This document shows, one piece after another, positions 29,362 through 43,018 of a DNA stretch of 64,000 bases. The position numbers were made by a program, and so were the translations under genes. Origin of the DNA: Avena insularis (taxonomy: Eukaryota; Streptophyta; Magnoliopsida; Poales; Poaceae). Below the pieces are notes generated by a model that saw only the letters and a program-made list of their open reading frames with translations, did no database searches and had not been told where the DNA came from. The stretch is taken from positions 156,008,731 to 156,072,730 of the forward strand of contig CM042693.1 of NCBI GenBank assembly GCA_023614405.1, written 5' to 3'. Position 1 is the stretch's first letter. Each line of letters begins with the position of its first letter.

Positions 29362-32300
29362 TGAGTCTGCCAAGCCATGACACACACTAGCCAGTGGCAA
29401 ATGTGGGGCAATTACAACATTGCATGGGGTCTAGACCTCTCTGGGCTGGCTGCAAACACCGTCATCAACTTAGTGGTTGTGTGATTCACTACACCAGGCC
29501 AACATGGTCCCACCCACTTGATAGATCTAGCTATAAGAGTGCTATGCCAAGGCATGACACACACAAGCTTGCGGAAAATGTGGGGCCATGCCAACATTGC
29601 ATGCATGGGGACTAAACACCTCTCTGGGCTAGATAGAAAAACCTTCACTAACTTGTTGTTGTATGTGTCATCACACGTAGCCCATATGATCCTACCTACT
29701 TGCTAGATCTAGATATAATTTTGAGTATGCCAAGCCATGACCCACACTAGCCTGTAGCAAATGTGGGGCCATGCCAACATTTCATGGGGTATAAACCTTT
29801 CTGGGCTGGCTAGAAACACCGTCATCAACTTAGTGGTTGTGTGAGTCACTACACCAGGCCAACATGATCCCACCCACTTGATAGATCTAGCTATAAGAGT
29901 GCTATGCCAAGGCATGACACACACTAGCTTGCGGAAAATGTGGGGCCATGCCAACATTGCATGCATGGGGACTGAACACCTCTCTGGCTAGATAGAAAAA
30001 CCATCACTAACTTGTTGTTGTTTGTGTCATCACACATAGCCGATATGATCCTACCTACTTACTAGATCTAGCTATAATTTTGAGTCTGCCAAGCCATGAC
30101 ACACACTAGCCTGTGGCAAATGTGGGGCCATGCCAACATTGCATGGGGTATATACCTCTCTGTGCTGGCTAGAAACACCATCATCAACTTAGTGGTTGTG
30201 TGAGTCACTACACCAGGCCAACATGATCCCACCCACTTGATAGATCTAGCTATAAGAGTGTTATGCCAAGGCATGACACACACTAGCTTGTGGAAAATGT
30301 GGGGCCATGCCAACATTGGATGCATGGGGTCTAAACTCCTCTTTGGGATAGATACAAAAACCTTCACCAACTTGTTGTTGTATGTGTCATCACACCTGTC
30401 CGACATGATCTTACCTACTTGCTAGATCTAGCTATAATTTTGAGTCTGCCAAGCCATGACACACACTAGCCTGTGGCAACTGTGGGGCCATGCCAACATT
30501 GCATGGGGTCTAGAACTCTCTAGGTTGGCTAGAAACACCGTCATCAACTTAGTGGTTTTGTGAGTCACTACACCTGGCCAACATAATCCCACCCACTTGA
30601 TAGATCTAGCTATAAGAGTGCTATGCCAACGCATGACACACACTAGCTTGTGGAAAATGTGGGGCCATGCCAACATTGCATGCATGGGGTCTAGACACCT
30701 CTCTAGGCTAGATAGAAACACCTTCACCAACTTGTTGTTGTATGCGTCATCACACCTGGCCTACATGATGCTACCTACTTGCTAGATCTAGGTATAATTT
30801 TGAGTCTGCCAAGACATGAGACACACTAGCCAGTGTCAAATGTGGGGTCATGCCAACATTGCATGGGGTCTAGACCTCTCTGGGCTGGCTAGAAACACCG
30901 TCATCAACTTAGTGGTTGTGTGAGTCACTACACCAGGCCAACATGATCCCACCAACTTGATAGATCTATCTATAAGAGTGCTATGCCAAGGCTTGACACA
31001 CACTAGCTTGTGGAAAATGTGGGGCCATGCCAACATTGCATGCATGGGGTCTAAACTCCTATCTGGGCTAGATAGAAACACCTTCACCAACTTGTTGTTG
31101 TATGTGTCATCACACCTGGCCGACATGATCCTACCTACTTGCTAGATCTAGTTATAATTTTAAGTCTGCCAAGCCATGACACACACTAGCCAGTGGCAAA
31201 TGTGGGGCAATTACAACATTGCATGGGGTCTAGACCTCTCTGGGCTGGCTGCAAACACCGTCATCAACTTAGTGGTTGTGTGATTCACTACACCAGGCCA
31301 ACATGGTCCCACCCACTTGATAGATCTAGCTATAAGAGTGCTATGCCAAGGCATGACACACACAAGCTTGCGGAAAATGTGGGGCCATGCCAACATTGCA
31401 TGCATGGGGACTAAACACCTCTCTGGGCTAGATAGAAAAACCTTCACTAACTTGTTGTTGTATGTGTCATCACACGTAGCCCATATGATCCTACCTACTT
31501 GCTAGATCTAGATATAATTTTGAGTATGCCAAGCCATGACCCACACTAGCCTGTAGCAAATGTGGGGCCATGCCAACATTTCATGGGGTATAAACCTTTC
31601 TGGGCTGGCTAGAAACACCGTCATCAACTTAGTGGTTGTGTGAGTCACTACACCAGGCCAACATGATCCCACCCACTTGATAGATCTAGCTATAAGAGTG
31701 CTTTGCCAAGGCATGACACACACTAGCTTGCGGAAAATGTGGGGCCATGCCAACATTGCATGCATGGGGACTAAACACCTCTCTGGCTAGATAGAAAAAC
31801 CATCACTAACTTGTTGTTGTTTGTGTCATCACACATAGCCGATATGATCCTACCTACTTACTAGATCTAGCTATAATTTTGAGTCTGCCAAGCCATGACA
31901 CACACTAGCCTGTGGCAAATGTGGGGCCATGCCAACATTGCATGGGGTATATACCTCTCTGTGCTGGCTAGAAACACCATCATCAACTTAGTGGTTGTGT
32001 GAGTCACTACACCAGGCCAACATGATCCCACCCACTTGATAGATCTAGCTATAAGAGTGTTATGCCAAGGCATGACACACACTAGCTTGTGGAAAATGTG
32101 GGGCCATGCCAACATTGGATGCATGGGGTCTAAACTCCTCTTTGGGATAGATACAAAAACCTTCACCAACTTGTTGTTGTATGTGTCATCACACCTGTCC
32201 GACATGATCTTACCTACTTGCTAGATCTAGCTATAATTTTGAGTCTGCCAAGCCATGACACACACTAGCCTGTGGCAACTGTGGGGCCATGCCAACATTG

Positions 32301-32959
32301 CATGGGGTCTAGAACTCTCTGGGTTGGCTAGAAACACCGTCATCAACTTAGTGGTTTTGTGAGTCACTACACCTGGCCAACATAATCCCACCCACTTGAT
32401 AGATCTAGCTATAAGAGTGCTATGCCAACGCATGACACACACTAGCTTGTGGAAAATGTGGGGCCATGCCAACATTGCATGCATGGGGTCTAGACACCTC
32501 TCTAGGCTAGATAGAAACACCTTCACCAACTTGTTGTTGTATGCGTCATCACACCTGGCCTACATGATGCTACCTACTTGCTAGATCTAGGTATAATTTT
32601 GAGTCTGCCAAGACATGAGACACACTAGCCAGTGTCAAATGTGGGGTCATGCCAACATTGCATGGGGTCTAGACCTCTCTGGGCTGGCTAGAAACACCGT
32701 CATCAACTTAGTGGTTGTGTGAGTCACTACACCAGGCCAACATGATCCCACCAACTTGATAGATCTATCTATAAGAGTGCTATGCCAAGGCTTGACACAC
32801 ACTAGCTTGTGGAAAATGTGGGGCCATGCCAACATTGCATGCATGGGGTCTAAACTCCTATCTGGGCTAGATAGAAACACCTTCACCAACTTGTTGTTGT
32901 ATGTGTCATCACACCTGGCCGACATGATCCTACCTACTTGCTAGATCTAGTTATAATTT
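29362..32959 (+). repeat. 1,799-bp near-identical tandem duplication
   Basis: About 29,362-31,160 and 31,161-32,959 match at a constant offset of 1,799 bp (five dimers minus 1). I saw about three substitutions over the whole length: GTGCTATGCC versus GTGCTTTGCC, GGACTGAAC versus GGACTAAAC, and CTCTAGGTTGG versus CTCTGGGTTGG. Both copies share rare private changes such as GGCTGCAAACACC and TTTTAAGTCTGCC at the joins. Confidence 0.9.
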
Positions 32960-35854
32960 TAAGTCTGCCAAGCCATGACACACACTAGCCTGTGGCAATG
33001 CCAACATTGCATGGGGTCTAGAACTCTCTGGGTTGGCTAGAAACACCGTCATCAACTTAGTGGTTTTGTGAGTCACTACACCTGGCCAACATTATCCCAC
33101 CCACTTGATAGATATAACTATAAGAGTGTTATGCCAAGGCATGACACACACTATCTTGTGGAAAATGTGGGGCCATGCCAACATTGCATGCATGGGGTCT
33201 AGACACCTCTCTGGGCTGGATATAAACACCTTCACCAACTTGTTGTCGTATGTGTTATCACACCTGTCCGACATGATCCTACCTACTTGCTAGATCTAGC
33301 TATAATTTTGAGTCTAGCAAGCCATGACACACACTAGCCAGTGGCAAATGTGGGGCCATTACAACATTGCTTGGGGTCTAGACCTCTCTGGGCTGACTAG
33401 AAACACCGTCATCAACTTAGTGCTTGTGTGAGTCACTACACCAGGCCACCATGGTCCCACCCACTTGATAGATATAGCTATGAGAGTGTTATGCCAAGGC
33501 ATGACACACACTAGCTTGCGGAAAATGTGGGGCCATGCCGACATTGCATGCATGGGGACTAAACACCTCTCTGGGCTAGATAGGAAAACCTTCACTAACT
33601 TGTTGTTGTATGTGTCATCACACGTAACCGATATGATCCTACCTACTTGCTAGATCTAGATATAATTTTGAGTCTACCAAGACATGACACACACTAGCCA
33701 GTGTCAAATCTGGGGTCATGCCAACATTGCATGGGGTCTAGACCTCTCAGGGCTGGCTAGAAACACCGTCATCAACTTAGTGGTTGTGTGAGTCACTACA
33801 CCAGGCCAACATGATCCCACCCACTTGATAGATCTAGCTATAAGAGTGCTATGCCAAGGCATGACACACACTAGTTTGTGGAAAATGTGGGGCCATGCCA
33901 ACATTGCATGCATGGGGTCTAAACTCCTATCTGGGCTAGATAGAAACACTTTCACCAACTTGTTGTTGTATGTTTCATCACACCTGGCCGACATGATTCT
34001 ACCTACTTGCTAGATCTAGCTATAATTTTGAGTCTGCCAAGCCGTGACACACACTAGCCTGTGGCAACTGTGGGGCCATGCCAACATTGCATGGGTTCTA
34101 AAACTCTCTGGGTTGGCTAGAAACACCGTCATAAACTTAGTGGTTTTGTGAGTCAGTACACCTGGCCAACATAATCCCACCCACTTGATAGATATAGCTA
34201 TAAGAGTGTTATGCCAAGGCATGACACACACTAGCTTGTGGAAAATGTGGGGCCATGCCAACATTGCATGCATGGGGTCTAAACTCCTCTTTGGGCTAGA
34301 TACAAAAACCTTCACCAACTTGTTGTTGTATGTGTCATAACACCTGTCCGACATGATCCTACCTACTTGCTAGATCTAGCTATAATTTTGAGTCTGCCAA
34401 GGCATGACACACACTAGCTTGGGGAAAATGTGGGGCCATGCCAACATTGCATGGGGTCTAGAACTCTCTAGGTAGGCTAGAAACACCGTCATCAACTTAG
34501 TGGTTTTGTGAGTCACTACACCTGGCCAACATAATCCCACCCACTTGATAGATCTAGCTATAAGAGTGCTATGCCAAGGCATGACACACACTAGCTTGTG
34601 GAAAATATGGGGCCATGCCAACATTGCATGCATGGGGTCTAGACACCTATCTAGGCTGGATAGAAACACCTTCACCAACTTGTTGTTGTATGTGTCATCA
34701 CAACTGGCCTACATGATGCTACCTACTTGCTAGATCTAGGTATAATTTTGAGTTTGCCAAGACATGACACACACTAGCCAGTGTCAAATGTGGGGTCATG
34801 CCTACATTGCATGGGGTCTAGACCTCTCTGGGCTGGCTAGAAACACCGTCATCAACTTAGTGATTGTGTGAGTCACTACACCAGGCCAACATGATCCCAC
34901 CCACTTGATAGATCTAGCTATAAGAGTGTTATGCCAAGGCATGACACACACTAGCTTGTGGAAAATGTGGGGCCATGCCAACATTGCATGCATGGGGTCT
35001 AGACACCTCTCTAGGCTGGATAGAAACACCTTCACCAACTTGTTGTTGTATGTGTCATCACACCTGGCCTACATGATGCTACCTACTTGCTAGATCTAGT
35101 TATAATTTTGAGTCTACCAAGACATGACACACACTAGCCAGTGTCAAATCTGGGGTCATGCCAACATTGCATGGGGTCTAGACCTCTCAGGGCTGGCTAG
35201 AAACACCGTCATCAACTTAGTGGTTGTGTGATTCACTACACCAGGCCAACATGATCCCACCCACTTGATAGATCTAGCTATAAGAGTGCTATGCCAAGGC
35301 ATGACACACACTAGCTTGTGGAAAATGTGGGGCCATGCCAACATTGCATGCATGGGGTCTAAACTCCTATCTGGGCTAGATAGAAACACTTTCACCAACT
35401 TGTTGTTGTATGTTTCATCACACCTGGCCGACATGATTCTACCTACTTGCTAGATCTAGCTATAATTTTGAGTCTGCTGGCCGTGACACACACTAGCCTG
35501 TGGCAACTGTGGGGCCATGCCAACATTGCATGGGTTCTAAAACTCTCTGGGTTGGCTAGAAACACGTCATAAACTTAGTGGTTTTGTGAGTCACACACAG
35601 CCAACATAATCCCACCCACTTGATAGATATAGCTATAAGAGTGTTATGCCAAGGCATGACACACACTAGCTTGCGGAAAATGTTGGGCCATACCAACATT
35701 GCATGCATGGGGACTAAACACCTCTCTGGGCTAGATAGAAAAACCTTCACTAACTTGTTGTTGTATGTGTCATCACACGAAGCCGATATGATCCTACCTA
35801 CTTGCTAGATCTAGGTATAATTTTGAGTCTGCCAAGCCATGACACACACTAGCC

Positions 35855-38330
35855 AGTGGCAAATGTGGGGCAATTACAACATTTCATGGGGTCTAGACCT
35901 CTCTGGGCTGGCTGCAAACACCGTCATCAACTTAGTGGTTGTGTGATTCACTACACCAGGCCAACATGGTCCCACCCACTTGATAGATCTAGCTATAAGA
36001 GTGCTATGCCAAGGCATGACACACACTAGCTTGCGGAAAATGTGGGGCCATGCCAACATTGCATGCATGGGGACTAAACACCTCTCTGGGCTAGATAGAA
36101 AAACCTTCACTAACTTGTTGTTGTATGTGTCATCACACGTAGCCCATATGATCCTACCTACTTGCTAGATCTAGATATAATTTTGAGTATGCCAAGCCAT
36201 GACACACACTAGCCTGTAGCAAATGTGGGGCCATGCCAACATTTCATGGGGTATAAACCTTTCTGGGCTGGCTAGAAACACCGTCATCAACTTAGTGGTT
36301 GTGTGAGTCACTACACCAGGCCAACATGATCCCACCCACTTGATAGATCTAGCTATAAGAGTGCTATGCCAAGGCATGACACACACTAGCTTGCGGAAAA
36401 TGTGGGGCCATGCCAACATTGCATGCATGGGGACTAAACACCTCTCTGGCTAGATAGAAAAACCTTCACTAACTTGTTGTTGTTTGTGTCATCACACATA
36501 GCCGATATGATCCTACCTACTTACTAGATCTAGCTATAATTTTGAGTCTGCCAAGCCATGACACACACTAGCCTGTGGCAAATGTGGGGCCATGCCAACA
36601 TTGCATGGGGTATATACCTCTCTGGGCTGGCTAGACACACCATCATCAACTTAGTGGTTGTGTGAGTCACTACACCAGGCCAACATGATCCCACCCACTT
36701 GATAGATCTAGCTATAAGAGTGTTATGCCAAGGCATGACACACACTAGCTTGTGGAAAATGTGGGGCCATGCCAACATTGGATGCATGGGGTCTAAACTC
36801 CTCTTTGGGCTAGATACAAAAACCTTCACCAACTTGTTGTTGTATGTGTCATCACACCTGGCCGACATGATCCTACCTACTTGCTAGATCTAGCTATAAT
36901 TTTGAGTCTGCCAAGCCATGAGACACACTAGCCTGTGGCAACTGTGGGGCCATGCCAACATTGCATGGGGTCTATAACTCTCTGGGTTGGCTAGAAACAC
37001 CGTCATCAACTTTGTGGTTTTGTGAGTCACTACACCTGGCCAACATAATCCCACCCACTTGATAGATCTAGCTATAAGAGTGCTATGCCAACGCATGACA
37101 CACACTAGCTTGTGGAAAATCTGGGGCCATGCCAACATTGCATGCATGGGGTCTAGACACCTCTCTAGGCTGGATAGAAACACCTTCACCAACTTGTTGT
37201 TGTATGCGTCATCACACCTGGCCTACATGATGCTACCTACTTGCTAGATCTAGGTATAATTTTGAGTCTGCCAAGACATGAGACACACTAGCCAGTGTCA
37301 AATGTGGGGTCATGCCAACATTGCATGGGGTCTAGACCTCTCTGGGCTGGCTAGAAACACCGTCATCAACTTAGTGGTTGTGTGAGTCACTACACCAGGC
37401 CAACATGATCCCACCAACTTGATAGATCTATCTATAAGAGTGCTATGCCAAGGCTTGACACACACTAGCTTGTGGAAAATGTGGGGCCATGCCAACATTG
37501 CATGCATGGGCTCTAAACTCCTATCTGGGCTAGATAGAAACACCTTCACCAACTTGTTGTTGTATGTGTCATCACACCTGGCCGACATGATCCTAGCTAC
37601 TTGCTAGATCTAGTTATAATTTTAAGTCTGCCAAGCCATGACACACACTAGCCTGTGGCAACTGTGGGGCAATGCCAACATTGCATGGGGTCTAGACCTC
37701 TCTGGGTTGGCTAGAAACACCGTCATCAACTTAGTGGTTTTGTGAGTCACTACACCTGGCCAACATTATCCCACCCACTTGATAGATATAACTATAAGAG
37801 TGTTATGCCAAGGCATGACACACACTATCTTGTGGAAAATGTGGGGCCATGCCAACATTGCATGCATGGGGTCTAGACACCTCTCTGGGCTAGATATAAA
37901 CACCTTCACCAACTTGTTGTCGTATGTGTTATCACACCTGTCCGACATGATCCTACCTACTTGCTAGATCTAGTTATAATTTTGAGTCTAGCAAGCCATG
38001 ACACACACTAGCCAGTGGCAAATGTGGGGCCATTACAACATTGCTTGGGGTCTAGACCTCTCTGGGCTGACTAGAAACACCGTCATCAACTTAGTGGTTG
38101 TGTGAGTCACTACACCAGGCCACCATGGTCCCACCCACTTGATAGATCTAGCTATGAGAGTGCTATGCCAAGGCATGACACACACTAGCTTGCGGAAAAT
38201 GTGGGGCCATGCCGACATTGCATGCATGGGGACTAAACACCTCTCTGGGCTAGATAGGAAAACCTTCACTAACTTGTTGTTGTATGTGTCATCACACGTA
38301 ACCGATCTGATCCTACCTACTTGCTAGATC
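35855..38330 (+). repeat. Third, older copy of the 31.2-33.65 kb segment
   Basis: This stretch matches about 31,190-33,655 at an offset of 4,663 bp in its left part and 4,674 bp in its right part. The 11-bp shift comes from a short deletion near 32,998 in the earlier copy (GTGGCAATGCC). Shared private variants include GGCTGCAAACACC, CTATCTATAAGAG, TTGTTGTCGTATG and GGCCACCATGGTCCC. Confidence 0.8.
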
Positions 38331-38689
38331 TAGATATAATTTTGAGTATGCCAAGCCATGACACACACTAGCCTATAGCAAATGTGGGGCCATGCCAACA
38401 TTGCATGGGGTATAAACCTTTCTGGGCTGGCTAGAAACACCGTCATCAACTTAGTGGTTGTGTGAGTCACTACACCAGGCCAACATGATCCCACCCACTT
38501 GATAGATCTAGCTATAAGAGTGTTATGCCAAGGCATGACACACACTAGCTTGCGGAAAATGTGGGGCGATGCCAACATTGCATGCATGGGAACTAAACAC
38601 CTCTCTGGGCAAGATAGAAAAACCTTCACTAACTTGTTGTTGTATGTGTCATCACACATAGCCGATATGATCCTACCTAGTTACTAGAT

Positions 38690-41600
38690 CTAGCTATAAT
38701 TTTGAGTCTGCCAAGCCATGACACACACTAGCCTGTGGCAAATATGGGGCCATGCCAACATTGCATGGGGTATAGACCTCTCTGGGCTGGCTAGAAACAC
38801 CGTCATCAACTTAGTGGTTGTGTGAGTCACTACACCAGGCCAACATGATCCCACCCACTTGATAGATCTAGCTATAAGAGTGTTATGCCAAGGCATTACA
38901 CACACTAGCTTGTGGAAAATGTGGGGCCATGCCAACATTGCATGCATGGGGTCTAAACTCCTCTTTGGGCTAGATACAAACACCTTCACCAACTTGTTGT
39001 TGTATGTGTCATCACACCTGTCCGACATGATCCTACCTACTTGCTAGATCTAGCTATAATTTTGAGTCTGCCAAGCCATGACACACACTAGCCTGTGGCA
39101 ACTGTGGGGCAATGCCAACATTGCATGGGGTCTAGAACTCTCTGGGTTGGCTAGAAACACCATCATTAACTTAGTGGTTTTGTGAGTCACTACACCTGGC
39201 CAACATAATCCCACCCACTTGATAGATATAGCTATAAGAGTGCTATGCCAAGGCATGACACACACTATCTTGTGGAAAATGTGGGGCCATGCCAACATTG
39301 CATGCATGGGGTCTAGACACCTCTCTGGGCTGGATATAAACACTTTCACCAACTTGTTGTTGTATGGGTCATCACACCTGGCCAACATGATCCTACTTAC
39401 TTGCTAGATCTAGGTATAATTTTGAGTCTGCCAAGCCATGACACACACTAGCCAGTGGCAAATGTGGGGCCATTGCAACATTGCATGGGGTCTAGACCTC
39501 TCTGGGATGACTAGAAACACCGTCATCAACTTATTGGTTGTGTGAGTCACTACACCATGCCAACATGGTCCCATCCACTTGATAGATCTAGCTATAAGAG
39601 TGTAATGCCAAGGCATGACACACACTAGCTTGCGCAAAATGTGGGGCCATGCCAACAATGCATGCATGGGGACTAAACACCTCTCTGGGCTAGATAGAAA
39701 AACCTTCACTAACTTGTTGTTGTATGTGTCATCACACGTAGCCGATATGATCCTACCTACTTGCTAGATCTAGATATAATTTTGAGTCTACCAAGCCATG
39801 ACACACACTAGCCTGTAGCAAATGTGGGGCCATGCCAACATTGCATGGGGTATAGACCTTTCTGGGCTGGCTAGAAACACCGTCATCAACTTAGTGGTTG
39901 TGTGAGTCGCTACACCAGGCCAACATGATCCCACCCACTTGATAGATCTAGCTATAAGAGTGTTATGCCAAGGCATGACACACACTAGCTTGTGGAAAAT
40001 GTGGGTCCATGCCAACATTGCATGCATGGGGTCTAAACTCCTCTTTGGGCTAGATACAAACACCTTCACAAACTTGTTGTTGTATGTGTCATCACACCTG
40101 GCCGACATGATTCTACCTACTTGCTAGATCTAGCTATAATTTTGAGTCTGCCAAGCCATGACACACACTAGCCTGTGGCAACTGTGGGGCCATGCCAACA
40201 TTGCATGGGGTCTAGAAATCTCTGGGTTGGCTAGAAACACCGTCATCAACTTAGTGGTTTTGTGAGTCACTACACCTGGCCAACATAATCCCACCCACTT
40301 GATAGATATAGCTATAAGAGTGCTATGCCAAGGCATGACACACACTATCTTGTGGAAAATTTGGGGCCATGCCAACATTGCATGCATGGGGTCTAGACAC
40401 CTCTCTGGGCCGGATATAAACACCTTCACCAACTTGTTGTTGTATGGGTCATCACACCTGGCCAACATAATCCTACTTACTTGCTAGATCTAGGTATAAT
40501 TTTGAGTCTGCCAAGCCATGACACACACTCGCCAGTGGCAAATGTGGGGCCATTGCAACATTGCATGGGGTCTAGACCTCTCTAGCTGGCTAGAAACACC
40601 GTCATCAACTTAGTGGTTGTGTGAGTCACTACACCAGGCCAACATGGTCCCACCCACTTGATAGATCTAGCTATAAGAGTGCTATGCCAAAGCATGACAC
40701 ACACTAGCTTGCGGAAAATGTGGGGCCATGCCAACATTGCATGCATGGGGACTAAACACCTCTCTGGGCTAGATAGAAAAACCTTCACTAACTTGTTGTT
40801 GTATGTGTCATCACACGTAGCCGATATGATCCTACCTACTTGCTAGATCTAGATATAATTTTGAGTCTGCCAAGCCATGACACACACTAGCCTGTAGCAA
40901 ATGTGGGGCCATGCCAACATTGCATGGGGTATAGACCTTTCTGGGCTGGCTAGAAACACCGTCATCAACTTAGTGGTTGTGTGAGTCACTACACAAGGCC
41001 AACATGATCCCACCCACTTGATAGATCTAGCTATAAGAGTGTTATGCCAAGGCATGACACACACTAGCTTGTGGAAAATGTGGGTCCATGCCAACATTCC
41101 ATGCATGGGATCTAAACTCCTCTTTGGGCTAGATACAAACACCTTCACAAACTTGTTGTTGTATGTGTCATCACACCTGGCCGACATGATTCTACCTACT
41201 TGCTAGATCTAGCTATAATTTTGAGTCTGCCAAGCCATGACACACACTAGCCTGTGGCAACTGTGGGGCCATGCCAACATTGCATGGGGTCTAGAACTCT
41301 CTGGGTTGGCTAGAAACACCGTCATCAACTTAGTGGTTTTGTGAGTCACTACACCTGGCCAACAAAATCCCACCCACTTGATAGATATAGCTATAAGAGT
41401 GCTATGCCAAGGCATGACACACACTAGCTTGTGGAAAATGTGGGGCCATGCCAACATTTCATGCATGGGGTCTAGACACCGCTCTGGGCTGGATATAAAC
41501 ACCTTCACCAACTCGTTGTTGTATGGGTCATCACACCTGGCCAACATGACCCTACTTACTTGCTAGATTTAGGTATAATTTTGAGTCTGCCAAGCCTTGA

Positions 41601-41906
41601 CAACACTAGCCAGTGGCAAACATGGGGCCATTGCAACATTGCATGGGGTCTAGACCTCTCTGGGCTGGCTAGAAACACCGTCATCAACTTAGTGGTTGTG
41701 TGAGTCACTACACCAGGCCAACATGGTCCCACCCACTTGATAGATCTAGATATAAGAGTGCTATGCCAAGGCATGACACACACTAGCTTGTGGGAAATGT
41801 GGGGCCATGCCAAAATTGCATGCATGGGGTCTAGACACCTCTCTGAGCTGGATATAAACACCTTCACCAACTTGTTGTTGTATGTGTCATCACACCTGGC
41901 CAACAT
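38690..41906 (+). repeat. 1,080-bp trimer higher-order repeat block
   Basis: Dimers with the variant TTGTATGGGTCATCACACC and the terminal TTACTTGCTAG start near 39,050, 40,130 and 41,209, so the period is three 360-bp units. The intermediate dimers also match in order, for example those near 39,788 and 40,849. About 2.7 copies are present. Confidence 0.8.
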
Positions 41907-43018
41907 GATCCTACCTACTTGCTAGATCTAGCTATAATTTCGAGTCTACCAAGCCATGACACACACTAGCCTGTGGCAAATGTGGAGCCATGCCAACATT
42001 GCATGGGGTCTAGACCTCTCTGGCTGGTTAGAAACACCGTCATCAACTTAGTGGTTGTGTGAGTCACTACACCTGGCCATCATGATCCCACCCACTTGAT
42101 AGATCAGGCTATAAGAGTGCTATGCCAAGGCATGACACACACTAGCTTGCGGAAAATATGGGGCCATGCCAACATTGCATGCATGGGGTCTAAACACCTC
42201 TCTAGGCTAGATAGAAACACCTTCACTAACTTGTTGTTATATGTGTCATCACACCTGGCCGACATGATCCTACCTACTTGCTAGATCTAGCTATAATTTT
42301 GAGTCTGCCAAGCCATGACACACACTAGCCTGTGGCAAATGTTGGACCATGCCAACATTGCATGGGGTCTAGACCTCTCTGGTTGGCTAGAAACTCCGTC
42401 ATCAACTTAGTGGTTTTGTGAGTCACTACACTTGGCCAACATGATCCCACCCACTTGATAGATCTAGCAATAAGAGTGCTATGCCAAGGCATGACACACA
42501 CTAGTCACTACACCAGGCCAACATGATCCCACCCACTTGATAGATCTAGCTATAAGAGTGTTATGCCAAGGCATGACACACACTAGCTTGGGGAAAATGT
42601 GGGGCCATGCCAACATTGCATGCACTGGGTCTAGACACCTCTCTAGGCTGGATAGAAACACCTTCACCAACTTGTTGTTGTATGTGTCATCACACCTGGC
42701 CTACATGATGCTACCTACTTGCTAGATCTAGGTGTAATTTTGAGTCTGCCAAGCCACTACACATACTAGCCAGTGGCAAATGTGGGGCCATGCCAACATT
42801 GCATGGGGTCTAGACCTCTCTAGGCTGGCTAGAAACACGGTCATCAACTTAGTGGTTGTGTGAGTCACTACACCAGGCCAACATGATCCCACCCACTTGA
42901 TAGATCTAGCTATAAGAGTGCTATGCGAAGGCATGACACACACTAGTCACTACACCAGGCCAACATGATCCTAGTCACTTGATAGATCTATCTATAAGAG
43001 AGTTATGCCAAGGCATGA
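41725..43018 (+). repeat. 1.29-kb segment, first copy (second at 44,406-45,699)
   Basis: This segment recurs at an offset of 2,681 bp. Identity appears nearly complete: I noted only a few substitutions, such as GTGCTATGCC versus GTGCAATGCC and TTGCTAGATC versus TTCCTAGATC. It includes two of the 82-bp chimeric junctions and the rare variants TAGATCAGGC and GCACTGGGTC. It is separated from its partner by about 1.4 kb of other dimers, so it is a dispersed rather than directly adjacent duplication. Confidence 0.88.

Larger units (their letters stand above)
14278..38689 (+). repeat. Seven-dimer higher-order repeat block (about 2.52 kb period)
   Basis: Dimer subtypes recur in a fixed order here. 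I call them a to g by diagnostic variants: a has GAACTCTCTGGGTTGG and ends GGCCTACATGATGC; b and c have GTGTCAAATGTGGGGTC or GTGTCAAATCTGGGGTC; d and e end CACACGTAGCC; f has CCTGTAGCAAATG and ends CACACATAGCC; g ends CTGTCCGACATG. Type-a dimers start near 14,278, 16,437, 18,223, 20,733, 23,252, 25,393, 27,911, 30,428, 32,227, 34,376 and 36,890. Spacings cluster at about 2,510-2,519 (seven dimers), 2,141-2,159 (six) and 1,786-1,799 (five). The shorter copies lack one or two subtypes. Confidence 0.82.
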
